From positions 16,080,210 to 16,144,209 of the forward strand of contig JAMPIT010000884.1 of assembly GCA_026261815.1 (NCBI GenBank): DNA of 64,000 nucleotides. The letters are read 5' to 3'. Below, one piece after another: positions 60,301-64,000 of this stretch. Numbering within the stretch: the stretch's first letter is position 1; every line of letters starts with the position of its first letter. Position numbers and translations under genes: made by a program. The stretch comes from Monarcha castaneiventris obscurior (Eukaryota > Chordata > Aves > Passeriformes > Monarchidae). The notes under the pieces were generated by a model. The model saw only the letters and a list, made by a program, of their open reading frames with translations, was not told where the DNA came from and did not search any database.

Positions 60301-62772
60301 AGAAAAAAAAAATGGAAGAAGTGTTACAATTTTTTTGCCATTTAACTCCTCTGTAATAAGAATGAGAAGTATTAGTAAGGTGGCTGAAAGGCATCCCCAG
60401 AGAATCTCCCCCTGTTGCAGCTGCTAGGGTGCTTCAGACCTGACTCTTAAGGAGTTGGTTTGCAGGTGGCTCCTTATTCCAATAAAGTGAAAACATGGAG
60501 CCAATAAAGTGGAAGCATTGAGCCTGCCCACAGCTTATAAAGTGCTGGTGGGTGCTACAGTGGAAATGGAGGAAAGCTACCATTCCAAATCTAAGTGCAA
60601 TTAATGTTCAGCTTCCTGCAAAGCTTAGCAGGCAGTCCTGATGAAAGGCTGTGCCAGGTGTTGTTTGACATTCTCAAGCACTTAGACATTAAAGAAGTGT
60701 TAGGTTTGCCTCTAAGCCAAGCTGCAGCCCTTCGTGTCTGGCTGTGCTGCTCATTATTTACTGGAATAGGTGAGAGGGACAGGACAGGCTCAGGCCTCTG
60801 TGCAGAGGCTTGTGGAGAAACTGAAGGTGTGTATGTGACAGTGGTCTAAATCCCAGAGCAATCCATTTTAAAACACGCAGATCACGTGGGACCTGCTCTT
60901 TCCAAGCCTTGCTGAGTGACTCTGTACTTCTCAGCCATTGCTGGCAAACCTAAACCCTTTAACACAAAACTTTTGTGTGGCGATGCAAACGCTAACTCTA
61001 CTCATCCTGGGGCCTGCATGCGAGTGCTTTGGAACGGAGCGGGAGCAGCCCGGGGTCCTGTCCCTGCAGGATGTCCAGTGCCTCTGGTAGCCATGTGGTT
61101 GTGCCAGTGGATACAAAAACTCTCTGATGAGGCAAAAGAGGCATAAAGCTGCGGAATACTTGGCTACATTGTGAATCCTGCTCTGCATTTGGATTTGTGC
61201 CTCTGAGCCCTTTTCCCTTTAATAACCATCTGCTGATTCTGTCCTTCCTGCAGTTCCTTCTGCCTGTTTCTCCTGCGGTTTTAATGCCAAGTATCACACA
61301 TAGTCATTCCTGAAATGGAAATCCCAAACACTTTGTCATGTCTGAGGAAAACATGGCTGGGAGAGAGGAACTTGTTAAAATGAGACAGCAGGAAATAATG
61401 AGTGCAAGCTCCAAATGCTGCTAATGTGTCTTGTTTCCTTCAAGCACTAGAGCACCATATGAAAATCTAACTGCTTTTGAGGTTCTAAACTGCTGCAGCA
61501 GTGCTTTGCCCTACTCAGTGGTAATACAGCTGTTGTGAAAATGGACTTCCTACTTTATAAAGTAAGTGGGCATTTTCCTTTCAGGTTAAGACATTTGCTT
61601 TTGAAGACCACTCCTGCAGACAGTGAACAGGTGAACACCTGCCCCCTGCAGAACGAGTTATTTTATTATGGATAAATGAAGCATGAGTTGCAGTCCCAGA
61701 GCAGATAGCAATAGAGACAGGATCTATAAATTTAATACCTCAGAGTAAGTGCTCCCAAGGCAGCTGTTCTGCAGGAGTTAAACAAGCTCATCAATTGCTT
61801 TAGGTGCCCATTGTTCTCTTTGACATTCCATAAGTAGCTGAGCTTTGTGTAGGCAGGTAATTGAAGAGTAATGCAATTTCTCTTAAACAGAGTAATTTGT
61901 GTGACAGGAATTCCCTGCTGGGGAGCTGTTAAGTCACAACCAAAATGCTGTTACCCTTCAGAACAAAATTCTCCCTTTGAACAAGTCAGTACAAAAGAGC
62001 CAGGAGTAAACAAAGTGGTGTTTTAGGTGCTAAAATTAGCGTGTGCCCACGTGTGCATATGCACATACACACATGAAACTCTCAGATCCATCATGTTATT
62101 TAATTCACAAAGAAGTGTGTACCCAGCCTAGAAAGAAGTGCCTAACCCAGTAGTAGGGAATGAAAAACCTACTTGGTGCATCAAGCAGGTGGAGATTGTC
62201 CCTCCCCTTTAGCAGCAATACATCTTTGGCAATAATCATAACGAATAGGCTGAAGGAGCTGGAAATTTCTGCTGAATTGGTATTTACATACCACATACAG
62301 TCGGACACCCAGAGAACATCTTTCATTTCAGCGAAGCTTCTTGCAACAGACATGATCTCTGATGATGTTTTTAGTGGCATCCCTGTGCCCTTGGAATGGC
62401 GTTACTCAGCTTTGATGGGCAGCGTGAGGAGCACTGTGTTGGTGTATGCGTGCACACACAATGCTGAGCTTTTTCTGTCTGTCTTGCAAACTGACCTCAG
62501 CCAATAATATTTTCTTTTCTTATTTCCTTTCCTATGGTGTGCTACCTTTCCTTTCCACTGTTCTCCCATCTTTTCTTCCCTGCCCTTCATACACCCTGCC
62601 TGAAACCTGTTATGCCATGCCCTCCTCCTGCTAGCTGGAAACCTTAGGCTGCAGCAGATTGTAAATCCGGTTGATCCTCTGGAGATCCTGGCAGATGTGC
62701 ACTGGACACACATCCGTGAAAAAGAGGAGGAGGAAAAAATGGTCTCAGCCTCAAAGTCCTCCACCTCCAGAG
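150..62772 (+). CDS. MICAL3: MICAL3, spliced partial gene (both ends outside the window)
   Basis: Joined in order, the exons listed below read as one open frame of about 1,000 constitutive codons plus several skippable exons. The domain order is FAD monooxygenase, CH, basic linker, LIM, acidic linker, which is the MICAL family order. Diagnostic stretches that I recognise as MICAL3 rather than MICAL1 or MICAL2 include the CH exon ([22 protein letters not shown]), the linker ([20 protein letters not shown]) and the LIM region ([11 protein letters not shown]). MICAL enzymes use FAD and NADPH to oxidise two actin methionines and so disassemble filaments. MICAL3 also works with Rab8/Rab6 and ELKS in secretory vesicle docking and in cytokinesis. 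Missing here are the N-terminal exons before the first FAD motif and the long C-terminal region with the bMERB coiled coil. Splice phases agree at all junctions. The gene symbol is from recognition, not from a search. Confidence 0.96.
358..2518 (+). other. Introns around the second exon
   Basis: The first intron (358-1706) is AT-rich with no recognisable element. The second (1824-2518) has a 17-bp tandem repeat (ttggtttttagtaggat) at 1963-1996. It begins at the GC donor described for the exon at 1707. Confidence 0.8.
1707..1823 (+). CDS. MICAL3: MICAL3 exon ending at a GC splice donor
   Basis: Acceptor ttttttgcag. The exon encodes [20 protein letters not shown] then [19 protein letters not shown]. 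It ends in the monooxygenase domain after one base of an arginine codon. The donor is GCAAGT, not GT: ending at 1823 joins A to GA of the next exon and gives E-R-I-G-W, the conserved family sequence. Using the neighbouring GT at 1828 would shift frame and reach a stop 16 codons into the next exon. Confidence 0.94.
2519..2620 (+). CDS. MICAL3: MICAL3 exon: GDG motif of the monooxygenase
   Basis: The acceptor is tatctacag and the donor is gtaatg; the exon keeps phase 1. It encodes [19 protein letters not shown] and then [18 protein letters not shown] is the second flavin/NADPH-contacting fingerprint (DG motif) of p-hydroxybenzoate-hydroxylase-like monooxygenases. The arginines that follow are conserved in MICALs. 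Confidence 0.95.
3175..3330 (+). CDS. MICAL3: MICAL3 exon, monooxygenase
   Basis: The acceptor is cttcctgtag and the donor is gtttgc; 156 bp, phase 1 to phase 1. It encodes [20 protein letters not shown], then the conserved [20 protein letters not shown] and QDLRDATG. This is the substrate-side half of the monooxygenase domain. Confidence 0.95.
3870..3970 (+). CDS. MICAL3: MICAL3 exon, monooxygenase
   Basis: The acceptor is tgtcacaag and the donor is gtgggt; 101 bp, ending in phase 0. It encodes [20 protein letters not shown] followed by [13 protein letters not shown]. The last residues (VIRH then DHADTE in the next exon) differ slightly from the mammalian version I recall (VILH-DYADTE). The exon is otherwise nearly invariant. 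Confidence 0.95.
4536..4793 (+). CDS. MICAL3: MICAL3 exon, monooxygenase; 3' end copied into a minisatellite
   Basis: The acceptor is ttttggcag; 86 codons in phase 0. It encodes [20 protein letters not shown], then [40 protein letters not shown], and ends with [12 protein letters not shown]. The GD within LVGDSL is the third FAD fingerprint, which contacts the ribityl chain. The donor gtttgt is weak by consensus, and the last 13 bases plus this donor are repeated four more times just downstream (see the repeat at 4781-5070). Reading past the donor gives [10 protein letters not shown] and a stop, so only the first donor yields full-length protein. Confidence 0.95.
4781..5070 (+). repeat. Minisatellite spanning an exon/intron boundary
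   Basis: Direct reading shows cagcctcctggaggtttgtg starting at 4781, 4865, 4888, 4972 and 4995. The spacing alternates 84 and 23 bp, so the higher-order unit is 107 bp. The first copy lies partly in the exon (its last 13 bases and the splice donor). Each later copy carries the same exon end and GT donor, at 4878, 4901, 4985 and 5008. Copies are nearly identical, differing by one or two bases, which indicates recent expansion. Confidence 0.95.
5607..5722 (+). CDS. MICAL3: MICAL3 exon, monooxygenase
   Basis: The acceptor is aatttcag and the donor is gtaatg; phase 0 to phase 2. It encodes [20 protein letters not shown] then [19 protein letters not shown]. The PFWPMGTG loop directly follows the GD motif of the previous exon and completes the flavin pocket. 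It is strongly conserved among MICALs. Confidence 0.96.
5913..5969. repeat. Three imperfect short tandem units
   Basis: The motif tatacttcag preceded by tca(a/g)tt recurs three times with about 22-bp spacing. Short and degenerate. Confidence 0.75.
6908..7016. repeat. A/C-rich low-complexity block
   Basis: About 110 bp of CAAAA, CCAAA and ACCCCAAA units with no G-rich interruption, ending some 25 bp before the exon at 7042. The complementary strand is T/G-rich. It separates the short polypyrimidine tract from the normal branch-point region. Confidence 0.85.
7042..7168 (+). CDS. MICAL3: MICAL3 exon, end of the monooxygenase core
   Basis: The acceptor is tttcccaag and the donor is gtaagt; phase 2 to phase 0. 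It encodes [20 protein letters not shown] then [20 protein letters not shown]. The polypyrimidine tract is only about 25 bases, because an A/C-rich block ends immediately upstream. Confidence 0.96.
7666..7759 (+). CDS. MICAL3: MICAL3 exon, monooxygenase-to-CH linker
   Basis: The acceptor is tcgttttag and the donor is gtaggc; phase 0 to phase 1. It encodes [20 protein letters not shown] then [11 protein letters not shown]. It links the catalytic domain to the CH domain. Confidence 0.95.
8899..9046 (+). CDS. MICAL3: MICAL3 exon: CH domain, first half
   Basis: The acceptor is tttttacag and the donor is gtgagt; phase 1 to phase 2. It encodes [20 protein letters not shown], then [20 protein letters not shown] and IHRYRPDLI. 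The LLxWCQ, [24 protein letters not shown] pattern is the first part of a type-2 calponin-homology domain. In MICALs this domain supports actin recognition. Confidence 0.96.
10297..10493 (+). CDS. MICAL3: MICAL3 exon: CH domain, second half
   Basis: The acceptor is cccttgcag and the donor is gtaagc; phase 2 to phase 1. It encodes [40 protein letters not shown] and [20 protein letters not shown]. DxxNNxxLAFxxAEKxxGIxP and PDxLSMxxYLxxFYE are the later CH helices. Confidence 0.96.
11388..11500 (+). CDS. MICAL3: MICAL3 exon: basic linker after the CH domain
   Basis: The acceptor is cctaacag and the donor is gtaacc; phase 1 to phase 0. It encodes [20 protein letters not shown] then [18 protein letters not shown]. 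Its end (SRKRTPK), with the next exon's KKEK and KRRK, makes clustered basic motifs that could act as a bipartite nuclear-localisation signal. That function is inferred. Confidence 0.95.
11970..12032 (+). CDS. MICAL3: MICAL3 exon: lysine/arginine-rich linker
   Basis: The acceptor is tgttttcag and the donor is gtaagt. It is 63 bp, 21 codons, phase 0 on both sides, encoding [20 protein letters not shown] plus D. Its small size and symmetric phase would allow skipping, though it matches the usual transcript. Confidence 0.94.
12746..12919 (+). CDS. MICAL3: MICAL3 exon: linker before the cassette exons
   Basis: The acceptor is gattgttag and the donor is gtagga; 58 codons, phase 0. It encodes [40 protein letters not shown] and [18 protein letters not shown]. 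The [17 protein letters not shown] segment is strongly conserved in MICALs. It ends on a complete codon, as does every exon up to the LIM exon, so the exons between can be combined freely. Confidence 0.95.
13724..13778. other. Intronic hairpin with two perfect 9-bp stems
   Basis: GTTTCTTCA at 13724-13732 is the reverse complement of TGAAGAAAC at 13770-13778. Nested inside, CATTGGCTG at 13742-13750 is the reverse complement of CAGCCAATG at 13758-13766, around a 7-base loop. The two stems are separated by a 9-base versus 3-base internal bulge. It resembles a microRNA precursor or a small inverted-repeat element, but expression cannot be judged and I recognise no known microRNA. Confidence 0.75.
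14004..14096 (+). CDS. MICAL3: MICAL3 cassette exon, proline/arginine-rich
   Basis: The acceptor is tgcatgcag and the donor is gtaaag. It is 31 codons, phase 0 on both sides, encoding [20 protein letters not shown] then [11 protein letters not shown]. The segment is GC-rich against AT-rich intron and open only in the frame set by its neighbours. Predicted to be an alternatively used disordered linker between the CH and LIM domains. The assignment rests on phase, splice sites and composition. Confidence 0.8.
19304..19399 (+). CDS. MICAL3: MICAL3 cassette exon, serine/proline-rich
   Basis: This stretch of 32 codons is phase 0 on both sides and encodes [20 protein letters not shown] then [12 protein letters not shown]. 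The donor is gtgatt. The acceptor is unusual: a long T/C tract followed by seven As before AG, so it may be weak and regulated. Composition matches the other linker cassettes, each of which ends in glutamine (CAG) at the donor. Confidence 0.72.
21526..21582 (+). CDS. Candidate MICAL3 cassette exon
   Basis: The acceptor is tgttgcctgcag and the donor is AGG|gtaaag. It is 19 codons, phase 0 on both sides, encoding [19 protein letters not shown]. It is GC-rich with CpGs in AT-rich intron and compositionally like the neighbouring linker exons. I do not recognise the sequence from a known isoform, so this is a prediction only. Confidence 0.45.
22025..22609 (-). other. Unassigned 194-codon antisense open frame in an intron
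   Basis: This is the longest open frame in the window outside the known exons. The product is hydrophobic and cysteine-rich and shows no family motif that I recognise. Further upstream on the minus strand (22620-22800), short stretches such as [10 protein letters not shown] look protein-like but contain stops. It could be a decayed processed pseudogene, a non-coding transcript, or a chance open frame. No promoter or splice signal stands out. Confidence 0.2.
23427..23531 (+). CDS. MICAL3: MICAL3 cassette exon
   Basis: The acceptor is ctcgtctcgcag, after a strong T/C tract, and the donor is gtgact. It is 35 codons, phase 0 on both sides, encoding [20 protein letters not shown] then [15 protein letters not shown]. 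The second half ([18 protein letters not shown]) could form a short amphipathic helix. The boundary residues and the ending on CAG match the other cassettes. Confidence 0.78.
26016..26123 (+). CDS. MICAL3: MICAL3 cassette exon, serine-rich, with possible early end
   Basis: The acceptor is tatgttctag and the donor is gtagcc. It is 36 codons, phase 0 on both sides, encoding [20 protein letters not shown] then [17 protein letters not shown] recognise the [16 protein letters not shown] segment as a MICAL3 linker. The serine cluster suggests phosphorylation sites (inference). If the donor is not used, translation continues VALS and stops at 26136-26138, and an AATAAA lies at 26297. Confidence 0.88.
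26297..26302 (+). terminator. Possible intronic poly(A) signal
   Basis: AATAAA lies 159 bp after the in-frame stop that follows the exon at 26016. G/T-rich sequence (acttggtgtccctg) sits about 35 bp further on. The region between exon and signal is GC-rich and exon-like. It could end a short transcript lacking the LIM domain. This is a prediction from signals only. Confidence 0.4.
28700..28807 (+). CDS. MICAL3: MICAL3 cassette exon just before LIM
   Basis: The acceptor is atctggtag and the donor is gtaaga. It is 36 codons, phase 0 on both sides, encoding [20 protein letters not shown] then [17 protein letters not shown] recognise this as MICAL3; the segment is highly conserved and joins directly to [15 protein letters not shown] of the LIM exon. 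The [15 protein letters not shown] part is probably helical. Confidence 0.92.
29429..29615 (+). CDS. MICAL3: MICAL3 exon: LIM domain, first part
   Basis: The acceptor is tctgtgcag and the donor is gtaagg; phase 0 to phase 1. After [15 protein letters not shown] the exon carries zinc ligands C-x2-C (CYFC), then 17 residues, H-x2-C-x2-C-x2-C ([10 protein letters not shown]). The remaining ligands are in the next exon. Spacing fits a single LIM domain with two zinc fingers. The exon is strikingly GC-rich, and the high-GC patch begins about 130 bp upstream in the intron. Confidence 0.97.
32909..32997 (+). CDS. MICAL3: MICAL3 exon: LIM domain, end
   Basis: The acceptor is tatctgcag and the donor is gtaact; phase 1 to phase 0. 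It encodes [20 protein letters not shown] then [10 protein letters not shown]. The C-x2-H of FYCKPH supplies the last two zinc ligands, 19 residues after the preceding cysteine. Confidence 0.96.
34106..34193 (+). CDS. MICAL3: MICAL3 exon: linker after LIM (short, spliced form)
   Basis: The acceptor is gttcttgcag and the donor is gtagct; phase 0 to phase 1. It encodes [20 protein letters not shown] then [10 protein letters not shown]. Joining to the exon at 53219 gives [11 protein letters not shown], as expected for MICAL3. The frame is also open across the donor for another 242 bp (next entry). Confidence 0.93.
34194..34438 (+). CDS. MICAL3: Alternative 3' extension encoding a hydrophobic C-terminal tail
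   Basis: If the donor at 34194 is skipped, the frame continues for 80 residues after the glycine and stops at TAA (34436-34438). The tail begins [20 protein letters not shown], with several arginines spaced along a helix-like stretch. It then has a strongly hydrophobic run [16 protein letters not shown] (34331-34378) and ends [12 protein letters not shown] content and third-position G/C are high compared with the intron, as expected for coding sequence. It would replace everything C-terminal to the LIM domain, including the Rab-binding region, and might act as a membrane anchor (inference). A possible ATTAAA signal lies at 34689-34694. Confidence 0.65.
34689..34694 (+). terminator. Possible poly(A) signal for the short form
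   Basis: ATTAAA lies about 250 bp after the stop codon of the hydrophobic-tail extension, followed by a T/G-rich run (gtttttctg). It is the nearest poly(A)-like hexamer; the next AATAAA I see is at 38164. Weak evidence on its own. Confidence 0.3.
41886..42035. repeat. A-rich low-complexity tract
   Basis: About 150 bp made almost only of A with interspersed C (CAAAA and CCAAAA units, including a run of about 18 As). There is no recognisable element next to it. It may be a decayed retroposon tail or slippage-expanded DNA. Confidence 0.85.
43161..43840 (-). mobile_element. CR1 LINE fragment, 5'-truncated
   Basis: The plus strand begins tcatagaatgaatcacagaa, the reverse complement of the CR1 3' terminal repeat (ATTCTGTGATTCTATGA-like). 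It then has ttggaagggaccttaaagac, the typical CR1 3' end. The body (gacctctccaggctgaacaa; gagctggatgcagcactcag; ttctgggctg) is reverse-oriented 3' UTR/end of the reverse-transcriptase frame of avian CR1. Most CR1 copies are 5'-truncated like this. The inner boundary is approximate because similarity fades after about 43830. Confidence 0.92.
46241..46790 (-). mobile_element. Avian ERVL-type LTR (solo), containing an (AAT)n repeat
   Basis: The plus strand begins tgtggtttaatcccagctgg. This is the reverse complement of the end of a common bird ERVL-class LTR (…CAGCTGGGATTAAACCACA). On the minus strand follow, as expected, ...ATTATTATT repeats, GCATTGTACATCAGTTG, a CATAAACTGGGGG promoter-like box (46526-46531), and near its start GGGCTGGGATAGAGTTTATT. 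No internal genes adjoin it. The 5' terminus is degraded, so the boundary near 46790 and any target duplication are uncertain. Confidence 0.85.
46371..46397. repeat. (AAT)n microsatellite inside the ERVL LTR
   Basis: About nine AAT units. This lies where the LTR family normally carries an ATT-rich stretch, so it is likely derived from the element. Confidence 0.9.
51580..52480 (+). mobile_element. Old, degraded CR1-like LINE fragment
   Basis: At 52278-52430 the sequence keeps the order gataaggcctcatctgg, cagttttcatcactcagg, gatgatcagtgcactgaagag and gggcttgttcagc-like gttggcttgttcagc. That is the 3' part of a CR1 reverse-transcriptase frame in sense orientation. Upstream, gggtctgatctttgtaatac (51891) and aaagatctaaacgtcataaa (52167) fall at matching positions. 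Many small gaps and stops show that it is ancient. The ends are approximate. Confidence 0.65.
53219..53414 (+). CDS. MICAL3: MICAL3 exon: linker
   Basis: The acceptor is cgttcccag and the donor is gtgagc; phase 1 to phase 2. It encodes [20 protein letters not shown], then [20 protein letters not shown] and [20 protein letters not shown]. The segment [20 protein letters not shown] is highly conserved in MICAL3. It follows a 19-kb intron and is GC-rich. Confidence 0.96.
53694..54128 (-). mobile_element. Solo endogenous retrovirus LTR, 435 bp, with 6-bp target duplication
   Basis: The element starts tgtcgcag and ends cttgaca, so it has perfect TG...CA ends and inverted TGTC/GACA termini. CACATG flanks it on both sides (53688-53693 and 54129-54134). 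On the minus strand there is a TATAAA (53966-53971) and an AATAAA (53784-53789) followed by a C/G-rich U5-like end, so the element reads leftward. The 6-bp duplication is typical of alpha/beta-retrovirus-like (ERVK-type) insertions. No gag, pol or env lies next to it, so this is the remnant after LTR-LTR recombination. The clean duplication suggests a fairly young insertion. Confidence 0.9.
54201..54230. other. Short hairpin beside the LTR
   Basis: ACCTTCAT at 54204-54211 is the reverse complement of ATGAAGGT at 54221-54228, around a 9-base A-rich loop. The left arm with its flank (gttgtaccttcatga) recurs at 54239. Confidence 0.7.
54255..54452. repeat. Two-copy tandem duplication, 98-bp unit
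   Basis: The sequence from tctctttatctgcaaaa at 54257 recurs at 54355. It continues through aagcacacca, atccacatccatgcaggtag and caattgttgcaag to attgagaggaaatc. The copies differ at only a few positions. The duplication lies just outside the solo LTR and its duplicated target. Confidence 0.92.
58074..58312 (+). CDS. MICAL3: MICAL3 exon: acidic, glutamate-rich linker
   Basis: The acceptor is accttacag and the donor is gttagc; phase 2 to phase 1. It begins [20 protein letters not shown], has the conserved core [20 protein letters not shown] and [12 protein letters not shown], and ends in a second acidic run ([20 protein letters not shown]). The two acidic tracts flanking [11 protein letters not shown] are characteristic of MICAL3. 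Acidic-tract lengths differ between species. Confidence 0.96.
58313..62634 (+). other. Introns around the skippable 90-bp exon
   Basis: There is a small tandem repeat (ccaataaagtg then ccaataaagtgg) at about 60478-60515. An open frame at 60595-60849 reads like a helical protein ([20 protein letters not shown]) but has no usable splice structure. Nothing else was recognised. Confidence 0.6.
59421..59510 (+). CDS. MICAL3: MICAL3 skippable exon with two in-frame donors
   Basis: The acceptor is tctgctgtag. It is 90 bp, phase 1 on both sides, encoding [20 protein letters not shown] then DEEDSGTHK. The previous exon can also join straight to the exon at 62635, giving [11 protein letters not shown], which is the usual MICAL3 reading, so this exon is likely a cassette. 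Two donors 12 bp apart (GTACAC after 59498, GTACCC after 59510) keep the same phase and would differ by four residues. The tryptophan pair in [11 protein letters not shown] looks like a short binding motif (inference). Confidence 0.82.
62635..62772 (+). CDS. MICAL3: MICAL3 exon: last in the window
   Basis: The acceptor is ctcctgctag and the donor is gtaatc; 138 bp, phase 1 to phase 1. It encodes [20 protein letters not shown], then [20 protein letters not shown] and KSSTSRG. I recognise RLQQ...[21 protein letters not shown] as MICAL3. A second AG (accttag) 13 bp inside would shift frame, so the first acceptor is used. The gene continues downstream of the window. Confidence 0.96.
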
Positions 62773-64000
62773 GTAATCTCCCCCAAGCCCCACACCATCA
62801 GTTCTTGGATCACAGTTGCAGCTGTTTAACTCTGTTGCTTCTGCGCCCTTCGAGAGCAGTGACTTCGGCAGGGGCAGCAGTGGTTGAAAGGAACTACTTT
62901 CAAATTGCACTAAAATTACACTTGGTTAAACATTTTGCTTTTCAGGTTCAGCGTGTGTTTAAAATTGCTGCTTTCTCAGCTCTGTGTGTGACTTCTGACC
63001 TGTTTGTCTGCCCGCTTTGAGTCCATAGCATTTGTTCTCACCACACACGATGTGGTAGTGCTGGCAATCAGCCCTCTGTAACTGACTAGGGATGCCAATG
63101 GTAGTAGTCTCGTGCTTTTTGTGGCAGTGAGGACTCTACACTTTTTAGGGAAAGCTGAGGAGCTGTGTTGTGTAGCTACTAGAACAAAGATTGAACAGGG
63201 TCAGCTTCTGTATTGAGCATATTTCTCTGCGGCTTCTTTTCCAAGTATGTAACCACATCTGGTATTAGCAGGGAATGGTGGGAGTCAAAAGGGCTTGCAA
63301 ATCTGATCAGTGGGGGGTTTGACTCGCTGTGTTTAAGATTTGACAGTATATCTACCTCAAATGTGAAGTGTGACCTTTGCAAGCTGTCCGTTACTCAAAG
63401 GAAAACTTTGGAAGGGGAAAATGTCAGTAGTCTAGATCTCACGTGAGCAGCTTCCAGCAGTCCCTGCTGACCTTGTTCTAGGCTGTGGCACAGTGTATCT
63501 TAAGGTAAGTATGTCATAAGTGCTTCATCTGTGGGTTTAAATCAAAGTCCACCATGCAGCTGATAAGCCGTGGTCTTCTCTCAGTCTGCAACCATGGTGA
63601 CGAATTGTAGAGGGAGTATGTATGCTGTGAGAAGGGGTGTCTTTCACAGCAAATGTGAAATTAGGTTAAAAAGTCTGCAGCTCTACCTCATGATACTTGA
63701 TTCTCTTCTATTCCAGATAATTATCTTTTCCTTACAGTTTTAGAAGTTTGGTAAAGGTTTGGTTTTTTTTAATCCTGGTCTAGCTTGATACACAATTCCA
63801 GATCAGTTTGGCTATGCTTGTATTTGCAGTTTCTAGAATGCACTGGGATTTTCTGGTGTGAAATCAGCTCCCTACAAATAAGAGATGGGTATTTTGTTCC
63901 CACTGCAGCCACAGAAATAGGCCGTGTCCAAATGTGTGGAACTTCCAATATTTCTGGAGTGGTTGATTATTGTTTAAAAAACACTGAGTAAAAATTGTTC
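62773..64000 (+). other. Start of the next MICAL3 intron, cut by the window end
   Basis: AT-rich to the end of the window. A strong AAG|gtaagt at about 63505 follows a ttctag, giving a possible 23-bp micro-exon, but its phase does not fit the preceding exon's frame symmetrically. Confidence 0.6.

Noticed and set aside
60595..60849. Helical-looking frame ([20 protein letters not shown])
   Set aside because: No acceptor or donor in the right phase and no recognised family; likely a chance frame.
63471..63505. Micro-exon between ttctag and AAG|gtaagt
   Set aside because: The donor is strong, but the 23-bp length changes the phase, and the residues do not resemble MICAL3.

Overview
The window is vertebrate genomic DNA, almost certainly from a bird and probably a songbird. 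It holds AT-rich introns, a 5'-truncated CR1 LINE, an avian-type ERVL LTR and a solo LTR with an intact target-site duplication. Essentially the whole 64 kb lies inside one plus-strand gene. Its spliced exons read as MICAL3, the flavin monooxygenase / calponin-homology / LIM protein that oxidises actin and acts in Rab-dependent vesicle docking. Both ends are missing: the first coding exons lie upstream, and the long C-terminal part with the Rab-binding bMERB coiled coil lies downstream.

Layout. At 150-7759 nine exons encode the FAD monooxygenase domain, with GAGPCG in the first exon, GGDG in the third and LVALVGD across the sixth/seventh junction. At 8899-10493 two exons encode the CH domain. 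At 11388-12919 three exons encode a basic, nuclear-localisation-like linker. From 14004 to 28807 there is a run of phase-0 exons that can each be skipped or included without changing frame: five with good support and one new candidate. At 29429-32997 two exons encode the LIM zinc-binding domain. At 34106-62772 come linker exons, the acidic glutamate-rich exon and a skippable 90-bp exon. Every constitutive junction was checked for phase and all are consistent; the constitutive exons total about 1,000 codons.

The most interesting points are these. A GC-AG intron after the second exon is required to keep frame. A minisatellite has copied the exon-6 splice donor five times. The exon at 34106 has an in-frame extension encoding an 80-residue hydrophobic tail, which looks like an alternative C-terminus. 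A second possible early gene end lies after the exon at 26016, with a nearby AATAAA. A candidate unannotated cassette exon lies at 21526-21582. A strong hairpin lies at 13724-13778. The solo LTR at 53694-54128 has perfect ends and a 6-bp duplication.

The remaining sequence is intron, with simple repeats and old transposon remains. I found no tRNA, rRNA, CRISPR or other gene. Family identity and human-gene comparisons rest on recognition of conserved sequence, not on a database search.
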